Positions 58,348 to 64,000 of a stretch of DNA of 64,000 bases are shown one piece after another; within the stretch, counting starts at the first letter, position 1; each line of letters opens with the position of its first letter. This DNA is from Streptomyces natalensis ATCC 27448. Its GTDB lineage: Bacteria; Actinomycetota; Actinomycetes; Streptomycetales; Streptomycetaceae. A program made the translations under genes and the position numbers. The stretch spans positions 372,001-436,000 of the forward strand of contig NZ_JRKI01000034.1 of assembly GCF_000935125.1 (NCBI RefSeq), written 5' to 3'. The notes below the pieces were generated by a model that was not told the origin of the DNA, searched no databases, and saw nothing but the letters and a program-made list of their open reading frames with translations.

Positions 58348-59319
58348 ATGCAACAACGTCGCATCGTCTTCGTGATCTTCGACGGCTTCCAGTCACTGGA
58401 TCTGGTCGGCCCGCACGAGGTGTTCCAGTACGCGGGGGCGCTCTCAGGCGGTTACGACTGCCAGGTCCTGGCGCCCACCGCCGGCCTGGTCCACTCGACC
58501 AGTGGCCTGCCCGTGCACGCCGAACACGGTGTGGCCGATCTCGACCCGCACGGAATCGACACCCTGGTGGCGGTGGGCGGCAACAGCGTCGACCACGCGG
58601 TGCACGACAGCGCGTTGACCGGGTGGATCGCCGCGGCCGGGGCTTCCGCCCGCCGCGTCACCTCGGTGTGCAGCGGGGTGTTCCTGCTGGCAGCCGCCGG
58701 CCTCGTCGAGGGCCGCCGGGTCACCACTCACTGGTCCCGTGAGGAGCAACTCGCCGGGCAGCATCCGGATCTGCGGGTGGACTGCGACCCGATCTTCATC
58801 AGGGACGGGCGGGTGTGGACTTCGGCCGGTGTGACCGCCGGCATGGACCTCGCACTCGCTCTGGTGGAGGACGACCTGGGCCGGGAGATCGCCCATGCCG
58901 TCGCGCAGGAGCTGGTGCTCTTCCTGCGCCGGCCCGGCGGCCAGTCGCAGTTCAGCGTGCCGCTGTGGTCGCGCCAGCCGTCCAGCGACCCGATCCGGAC
59001 CGCGGTGTCGGCGATCCACACGGATCCCGGAGGCCGGCACGGCATCGCCGATCTGGCCGCCCAAGCCGGCCTGAGCCCCCGTCATCTTCAGCGCCGGTTC
59101 ACCGCCGAACTGGGCACACCGCCGGCGGCATACGTGGAGAGGGTGCGCGTGGAGACGGCACGCCGGGCTCTGGTCGAGGGGGACGATCCCATCGAGGCCA
59201 TCGCCCACTGGTGCGGCTTCGGTACCGCGGAGACGCTGCGGCGCGCCTTCCACCGACAGGTCGGCATCGCGCCGTCCGAGTACCGGGACAGATTCCGGTC
59301 CATCAAGGAGTACGCATGA
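58348..59319 (+). CDS. GATase1/DJ-1-like AraC-family regulator (FtrA type)
   Basis: The 323-residue protein has an N-terminal DJ-1/PfpI (glutamine-amidotransferase-like) domain (RIVFVIFDGFQSLDLVGPHE, VTSVCSGVFLLAAAGLVEGR with the nucleophile-elbow Cys) and two C-terminal AraC helix-turn-helix motifs (IADLAAQAGLSPRHLQRRF and IEAIAHWCGFGTAETLRRAF). Such proteins are activators that sense small ligands. ATG at 58348 has only a weak ribosome site. Its stop overlaps the next start as ATGA, so the DJ-1-like enzyme is co-translated and is probably its metabolic partner or target. Confidence 0.92.
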   Translation: MQQRRIVFVIFDGFQSLDLVGPHEVFQYAGALSGGYDCQVLAPTAGLVHSTSGLPVHAEHGVADLDPHGIDTLVAVGGNSVDHAVHDSALTGWIAAAGASARRVTSVCSGVFLLAAAGLVEGRRVTTHWSREEQLAGQHPDLRVDCDPIFIRDGRVWTSAGVTAGMDLALALVEDDLGREIAHAVAQELVLFLRRPGGQSQFSVPLWSRQPSSDPIRTAVSAIHTDPGGRHGIADLAAQAGLSPRHLQRRFTAELGTPPAAYVERVRVETARRALVEGDDPIEAIAHWCGFGTAETLRRAFHRQVGIAPSEYRDRFRSIKEYA

Positions 59320-59921
59320 CGGCCTATGGGCTGTTGTTGTTCGAGGGGGCCGAGGAACTGGACTTCGTCGGTCCCTGGGAGGTGTTCACCTCCTCCGCCA
59401 TGATCCGGGCGCAGGGCGACACCACCGTGCTGATCGCCGAGCGGCGGGGCCTCGTCCGTTGCAACAAGGGCATGCGGGTGCTGCCCGACCACACCTTCGA
59501 CGACCACCCGCCGCTCGACGTGCTGCTCGTGCCCGGCGGGAACGGTACCCGCACCGAGGTGACCAACCCCGTCCTCATCGAGTGGATCCGCAAAGCCTCG
59601 ACCCAGGTTGCCTGGACCACCAGCGTCTGCACCGGGGCCCTGCTGCTGCACGAGGCGGGCGCGGCCCGTGGCCGCCGGGTGGCCACGCACCATGCCTTCG
59701 AGGACGCCCTTCAGGCGCGCGGGAACATCACCGTGGTCCGCGACGCACGCTATGTGGTCGACGGCGAACTGGTCACCAGCCAGGGCGTGTCCGCCGGCAT
59801 CGACATGGCACTCTGGCTGGTCGGTCGGCTGCACGGCCACGATCACGCCCGTGCCGTGCGCCGTTACATCCAGTACGAGCCCGCCCCGCCCTGCCCCACC
59901 GACGAGCCGACAGCCCGCTGA
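59316..59921 (+). CDS. DJ-1/PfpI-family protein, isonitrile-hydratase-like
   Basis: The 201-residue protein is a stand-alone DJ-1/PfpI domain: LLLFEGAEELDFVGPWEVF, LLVPGGNGTR and the nucleophile region TTSVCTGALLLHEAG with the conserved Cys, and VTSQGVSAGIDMALWLVGR. The pattern is closest to isonitrile hydratase (InhA) and ThiJ-like proteins. If it is an isonitrile hydratase it would convert isocyanides to N-formyl compounds. ATG at 59316 overlaps the upstream stop. Catalytic Asp/Cys geometry cannot be checked here, so the function is inferred. Confidence 0.88.
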   Translation: MTAYGLLLFEGAEELDFVGPWEVFTSSAMIRAQGDTTVLIAERRGLVRCNKGMRVLPDHTFDDHPPLDVLLVPGGNGTRTEVTNPVLIEWIRKASTQVAWTTSVCTGALLLHEAGAARGRRVATHHAFEDALQARGNITVVRDARYVVDGELVTSQGVSAGIDMALWLVGRLHGHDHARAVRRYIQYEPAPPCPTDEPTAR

Positions 59922-60034
59922 GAATCAGGACAGCGCCGGGACCGGCCCGATCGGGGGACAGGCCGGCCCCGGCGCGCACACCAGCCACAGAGCAGCGCGA
60001 CCAGGCCGTTCCCGGTCCTGGGTCAGCGAGGTGG

Positions 60035-60191
60035 CGGAGATCAGGTGGAGTTCGCCGAGCAGGGCATGGGTGCAGGTCGGCGGTAGCGAAGGGCTGGCCG
60101 GTCAGCTGACGGGGCGATGTGCAGTGCCTCGGCGAAGGCGCTGATGTGGCCGGCGCGGTCCAGAAGCCGCCTGCCGTTCTCCAGCATCGAC
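60035..60191 (-). pseudogene. Fragment of an XRE-family regulator
   Basis: The minus strand reads SMLENGRRLLDRAGHISAFA and EALHIAPS, the end of an XRE helix-turn-helix as found in Streptomyces regulators (ISxIExGRRxLDRRSHIxxLAxALxVxPSxLTGQPF). The expected continuation QLTGQPFATADLH is present in a different frame, so there is a shift near 60107. Upstream and downstream parts are missing. The rest of the gap 59922-60273 has nothing else that I recognise. Confidence 0.55.
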
Positions 60192-60273
60192 AAACAAAAG
60201 CAATCCGCGAGGCACGGCCGCTATGTGGGGTGCAGGGCCGGAGCGGGCCGTGCCCTGCGGCTGGGGTCGCTCA

Positions 60274-61398
60274 TCACCGGGTCTTCGTCCGGTCGAACCA
60301 GACCGTGGCGAACGTCGGCGCGAGCCCTGCCCAGAACAGCACCTGCGGCAACAGGCGGTCCGTCCAGGGAACTTCGGCGATCAGCACGGCGCACACCATG
60401 GCCCAGGCCGCCTGGCCCAGCACGATGCGGGCCCACTGGCGGCGGTGGATCAGTGACTGCACGTTGAGCCGGACGCCGGCGCGCCGCCGCCGGTAGCGCA
60501 GCAGGGCGCCGACGAGCCAGATGGCGGTCGCCACCACGAGATACCACAGGCGCTGGCCGAGTGGCAGCGGCAACTCCCGCTGCACCTTGCCCTCGACGGC
60601 GAACAGGTCCATTCCTGTCCCGGCGAAGCCGACACAGAGCAGGGCGAGCCATCGCACACCGCGCAGCATGCGGTACGTGGCCTGGTCGAGGCCACGCTGC
60701 ATCTCGGCAGAGTCCGGTGCGGCGGCGAGCCCGGTGGCGTAGAGGTCGGCGGCCTGGGCCGCTTTGACGCCCGGGGCTTCGGCGGCCTTTTGGGTCTGCC
60801 GGGCCAGGGCTTCGGCGTTGGTGGGGTCGAGCCGGAGGATGGCGTGGTCGAGCTGGTCGCAAGCCGCGGTGTTATTTGAGAATTGGGCGACCCATCTGGC
60901 GACTTCGTGGGCGTAGATCTCCTCGGGTCCCAGCCGCAGCGCCTCCGCGGCCAGGTCGGCCGCCTCGCGCAGCACGCCGCTGAGGTCATGGCCCCGGAGA
61001 TCCGTCGTGCCGGTTGCCTGGGCGTAACGCATGACCGCCTCGCGCCATACGGCGTCGGCGAGCATCGCATAGCCCTTCCAGTAGTCCGGGGCGACGCGGA
61101 CCGCTTCGCGCAGCACGGGCTCGACCCCGCGCCAGCCGTTGGGCCCGTTGATCATCGCCTGGGCGCGCAGGGTGAGTACCACGGGGTTCTCGGGAGCCAG
61201 CTTGAGTGCCTCGTCAGCCGCGTGAAGGGCTTGTTCGGGCTGCTCCGTGTTCAGGTGGCAGTAGCCGATCTCGACCCAGGCGCGCAGGTCACCGGGGTCT
61301 TCGGCAAGGCGCTGCGACAGCAGGGCCCGGGCCTGGTCATAGCGTTTGAAATCGATGAGGGCCCGGGCCTGTTCGACGGCCGAGTTCAGTTCAGTCAC
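60274..61398 (-). CDS. TPR protein with four C-terminal membrane helices
   Basis: The 374-residue protein has tetratricopeptide-like helices through residue 230 (EQARALIDFKRYDQARALLS, DLRAWVEIGYCHLNTEQPEQ, KGYAMLADAVWREAVMRYAQ) and four membrane segments near its end (GVRWLALLCVGFAGTGMDL, LWYLVVATAIWLVGALL, IVLGQAAWAMVCAVLIAEV, LLPQVLFWAGLAPTFATV). GTG at 61398 overlaps the stop of the AAA ATPase gene (GTGA), so both are made together. It looks like a membrane-bound scaffold or substrate receptor for the ATPase. No function is known to me for this pair. Confidence 0.75.
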   Translation of the reverse strand: MTELNSAVEQARALIDFKRYDQARALLSQRLAEDPGDLRAWVEIGYCHLNTEQPEQALHAADEALKLAPENPVVLTLRAQAMINGPNGWRGVEPVLREAVRVAPDYWKGYAMLADAVWREAVMRYAQATGTTDLRGHDLSGVLREAADLAAEALRLGPEEIYAHEVARWVAQFSNNTAACDQLDHAILRLDPTNAEALARQTQKAAEAPGVKAAQAADLYATGLAAAPDSAEMQRGLDQATYRMLRGVRWLALLCVGFAGTGMDLFAVEGKVQRELPLPLGQRLWYLVVATAIWLVGALLRYRRRRAGVRLNVQSLIHRRQWARIVLGQAAWAMVCAVLIAEVPWTDRLLPQVLFWAGLAPTFATVWFDRTKTR

Positions 61399-62735
61399 AG
61401 TTTTCGCTTCTTCTTCAGATAGGCCACCAGGTCGTCGTACATCCCGCCGTCGTTCGCGTACATCGCCACGTTGCGGGCGGCTGCGAACCACGGCTCCGTC
61501 GAGGGAGTGACCTGTCTCGCCGCGGTCAGCAGGTCCTTCATCCCGATCAGGCGTACGGTCCCGGTCCGGGCCGAGTCCAGCAGCGCATGCTCGGCCGCGG
61601 CCTCGCACACATGGGCCAGATCGGCGCCGGACAGGCCGTCGGTGGCCTTGGCCAGCTTGCCGAGGTCCACGTTCTCGATGGGCCGCTCACGCAGGTGGTA
61701 GCGCAGAATCGCCTCCCGGGCCGGTCCGTCGGGCGGCAGCACCAGCAAGGTCCGGTCCAGCCGGCCGGGACGTCGCAGGGCGATGTCCACGTCCCAGGGC
61801 ACATTGGTGGCGGCGAGCACGAACACACCCTCGTTCGCCTCCGCCTCGACGCCGTCCAGCTCGGTCAGCAACTGGTTGACGGTGTTGCGCAGACCCGCAC
61901 TCTGGGTGCGGCTGCGCTTGCCGCCGAGCGCGTCCAGTTCATCCAGGAAGACCACGCACGGAGCCTGGCGACGGGCAGTCTGGAAGAGCTCGTGCATATT
62001 TCGCTCGGAGTTGCCGATCCACATGTCGAGCACATCGTTGACCGACACGGAAAGGAAGTTCGCCCCGAGTTCACCGGCGACGGCCCGCGCAATGAAGGTC
62101 TTGCCGCAGCCGGGCGGCCCGTACAGCAAAAGCCCTCCGCGCAGACTCTTGCCGTACAGGCGACGCAGCTCCGGATTGCGCAACGGCGCCAGAAAGGCGG
62201 CCTCCAGCCGCTCCTTGACCTCCTGCATACCGCCCACATCGGCGAGGCGGACGGCCCCGGGCCGCTCCACGTCCCAGGCCGCGGTGTCTCCGGGATCGCC
62301 GCTGCCGTCAACGGTGAGCGGCGCCTGAACGAACCGGGGTGGCACGACATCGCCGACCTCGTCCTCGGCGGCCTTCCAGTCGAAGCCCGGACCCGAGGCG
62401 GGGGCCGGAGCCGGAAGATTCCCGGCCGCGGGGTCTTGCGGCGGTTCGGCCACGGAGGCCGGAGGCTGCTCCGGCACCGGGGCCTGTGGCGGCGCGGGCA
62501 GCGCGGCTTCGCCGGGCGTGGTTGCCGGAGGACCTGCCAGGGCCCGGACCATCAACTCGCGTGCCTGGACATCACCGGGCACGTGTTGCAACGCCACGGA
62601 AACCTCCCCCACGGCGGCATCACCGTGCCCCGCAGCCAGCAGCAACTCGGCCAGGTGCAGCCGCAGGGGCACGTCATCGGGCGCCGCCGCAACGGCCGTA
62701 CGCATGCTCTGTATAAGGGGGGATTCTGCTGACAT
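61395..62735 (-). CDS. AAA+ ATPase (VCP/FtsH-like core) with N-terminal TPR region
   Basis: The 446-residue protein has an N-terminal helical repeat (VPLRLHLAELLLAAGHGDAA, residues 10-65), a Pro/Ala-rich linker to about 150, and one AAA module: LADVGGMQEVKERLEAAFLA, Walker A GPPGCGKT (206-213), Walker B VVFLDELDAL (261-270), sensor-1 ATN at 309-311 and the Arg finger region RRPGRLDR (321-328). It resembles the classical AAA clade of unfoldases such as FtsH, Cdc48 and katanin, with a single ring. Coupled to the TPR-membrane gene, it probably extracts or remodels proteins at the membrane. ATG at 62733-62735. Confidence 0.88.
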   Translation of the reverse strand: MSAESPLIQSMRTAVAAAPDDVPLRLHLAELLLAAGHGDAAVGEVSVALQHVPGDVQARELMVRALAGPPATTPGEAALPAPPQAPVPEQPPASVAEPPQDPAAGNLPAPAPASGPGFDWKAAEDEVGDVVPPRFVQAPLTVDGSGDPGDTAAWDVERPGAVRLADVGGMQEVKERLEAAFLAPLRNPELRRLYGKSLRGGLLLYGPPGCGKTFIARAVAGELGANFLSVSVNDVLDMWIGNSERNMHELFQTARRQAPCVVFLDELDALGGKRSRTQSAGLRNTVNQLLTELDGVEAEANEGVFVLAATNVPWDVDIALRRPGRLDRTLLVLPPDGPAREAILRYHLRERPIENVDLGKLAKATDGLSGADLAHVCEAAAEHALLDSARTGTVRLIGMKDLLTAARQVTPSTEPWFAAARNVAMYANDGGMYDDLVAYLKKKRKL

Positions 62736-63678
62736 GGCCCATACTTTACGGAGACGACACGGGTGGCTTGCCGGTCCCCTCGATGTACTGCTGTGCGCAC
62801 AGCCTGCTGGTGGAAATCACGTGGCCTGCGGCGAGGACGGGGGTAATGACGCGCGCCCATGTCCCGCCTGGCTTCCTTCGCCTCAGTCCAACTCGCTCGG
62901 CCAGGTTCCGCATCGCTTCGGCCTCGGGGGGACGCTGGTCCGGGCGGCGCGCCCGGCGATCACCTCCCGGCGAAAGGGGCCGGCCGCAGCCGCAGCGGGG
63001 CCGCCGCCTCGGCCGCGACCAGGTGGGTGACAGCCTGTGTGGTGCGGTTCTGGCGGGCCTCTGCCGTGACGGCGAAGGTCAGCGGACGGGAACGGGCGGC
63101 CGTCGGAAGCGCGGCCTGGTTCGCAGCGCGGGCATGGTCCGCTGCCTCCCCGAATGCACCGCCTTCAACGGCGACGGTGGCCCGTGTTACCGCCGACCGC
63201 GCCTGGGTCTGCTCAACCAGTGACCTGCTGAACGGCTGTGGCCACACCGGCCCAAGTCATGCGACGGCGTGAGTGCCGCGCCCCGTTCACGAAGCCCCCA
63301 CGTCGGGCCAGGATTCCGCTGGAGATCCGGGACCGGGTGGGTGTCGGCGCAGGAGTGCTGTCCCTGGAGACCGGCATCCGGATGCCTCAGGACGCCGGAT
63401 ATCCGATCGAGGACGCGCACGAGGAGGTCGCCCGGGTCACCGCCCGGCGGCAAGTCCCCGCCGAACGGAAGCCGGAGACGGTCAGCACTTCGGCTTCTTG
63501 AGGGTTTGAATCCGCTATGCGCAACCCGAGTTGGCAGGTTGGGGGCCTGGTGTGCGTTGTGGTCGGCATGCTCGCGCTGGTCGACCGGGGATGTACTGCG
63601 CCAAGTTGGTCTGTCAGCGGGCGACTTCGTGCCGGTCGAGGGTCATCTCGGCAAGGGCGTGGTGTCCGCGTCATCGTG
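62736..63678. other. Mostly non-coding region with faint gene remnants
   Basis: I cannot support a whole gene here. On the minus strand 62960-63247 reads GEAADHARAANQAALPTAAR, RPLTFAVTAEARQNRTTQAV, which has the flavour of the TPR end of a Streptomyces XRE-type regulator, but it has no start or DNA-binding part. On the plus strand 63238-63501 has an open frame (LEIRDRVGVGAGVLSLETGI) without family match. Both may be decayed. Confidence 0.3.
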
Positions 63679-64000
63679 TTACGCCGAGCGCAGCAGCGCG
63701 GACATCCGCTCCACGCGGGACTTTGAGAACTTGATCGCGGCGATCACGCCGGCGATGACGAACAGGCTGTGCACGGACAGCATCGTCGCGACCGGGAGCG
63801 CGTAGGCGCCGATCACCCGGGCCGCGCACTCGGCCAGCAGTGCTACCCCCCACACCACGGAGACCCCGCGCTCCACGTCCCGGAACTCGGCCGAGGTCCG
63901 GGACAGGCGGTCCCACGCGCTCATCCGGGCCGGGTCCGCCTTGGTGATCATCGGTTTGAGGGCGGCCGACATCAGCGGTCGGCCCACTGCGGCCGACAGC
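63679..64000 (-). CDS. VC0807-like membrane protein, C-terminal part (cut by window edge)
   Basis: The minus-strand frame enters at the right edge and ends at 63679. It encodes about 106 residues: GRPLMSAALKPMITKADPAR, W-x-RL motif, FRDVERGVSVVWGVALLAEC, then ATMLSVHSLFVIAGVIAAIK. Two membrane helices and the F-R-x-x-x-R-x-x-x-x-x-WG pattern fit the VC0807/intracellular-septation-A-like family of actinobacteria. The function is unknown. The N-terminal part lies outside the window. Confidence 0.6.
   Translation of the reverse strand, partial: LSAAVGRPLMSAALKPMITKADPARMSAWDRLSRTSAEFRDVERGVSVVWGVALLAECAARVIGAYALPVATMLSVHSLFVIAGVIAAIKFSKSRVERMSALLRSA

Noticed and set aside
1..64000. A large secondary-metabolite gene cluster.
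   Set aside because: No polyketide synthase, peptide synthetase, terpene cyclase or RiPP genes are present; the acyl-CoA ligase, oxygenase and exporter are not clustered.

Overview
The base composition, codon use and gene families (very high G+C, GTG and TTG starts, GTGA overlaps, rare TTA codons, LAxTG-type surface proteins, trypsin-NACHT conflict proteins) point to a Streptomyces or close relative. The window looks like chromosomal sequence, probably not the central core, with many decayed insertion sequences, gene fragments and single-mutation pseudogenes between intact metabolic and regulatory genes. All calls come from reading the sequence; no database search was run.

Layout. 1-6.2 kb: redox genes (aldo/keto reductase tail, epoxide hydrolase, two short-chain dehydrogenases) with a CGNR protein and a TetR repressor, each facing a divergent gene across an operator-rich gap, followed by gene scraps. 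6.3-15.1 kb: a Tat-exported glycerophosphodiesterase, then a GntR-controlled ABC import cluster (binding lipoprotein, two permeases, ATPase, HAD phosphatase, divergent phosphodiesterase/phosphatase-like enzyme), probably for a phosphorus-containing organic compound. 15.7-18.9 kb: a two-gene conflict system, a trypco2 protein translationally coupled to a trypsin-NACHT-membrane protein with an intact protease triad and Walker motifs; both genes carry TTA codons. 19-27.8 kb: a wall-anchored protein, an orphan type VII secretion target cassette, a broken transposase, a pyroglutamyl-peptidase-like secreted protein, a beheaded LAHTG surface protein and an oxygenase without a clear start.

27.7-35.1 kb: an MMPL exporter, a desaturase relic, and a glycosyltransferase divergent from an exported PIG-L deacetylase with a lectin-like tail, which suggests envelope glycan work. 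35.2-42.6 kb: fused IS701/IS5 relics, a cold-shock protein with a DEAD-box helicase, and a PLP decarboxylase bounded by IS ends, followed by a serine recombinase tail that runs into a tRNA-Leu(GAG) gene, a decayed integration locus. 43-50.2 kb: aldehyde dehydrogenase, a universal small gene killed by one stop codon, DUF4333 lipoprotein, chorismate mutase, FdhD, and a MarR/quinone oxidoreductase pair. 50.6-57.8 kb: secreted sialidase, SBF-type transporter with divergent LysR, long-chain acyl-CoA ligase, aldo/keto reductase. 57.8-64 kb: an excisionase-like relic, a GATase1-AraC regulator coupled to a DJ-1/isonitrile-hydratase-like enzyme, a coupled AAA ATPase/TPR-membrane pair, and the end of a VC0807-like membrane protein.

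The most promising unusual systems are the trypco2/trypsin-NACHT pair (15707-18936) and the AAA/TPR-membrane pair (60274-62735). TTA codons in the NACHT pair, the neighbouring surface protein, the EspC-like gene, the glycosyltransferase and the decarboxylase suggest bldA-dependent, late expression of the accessory genes.
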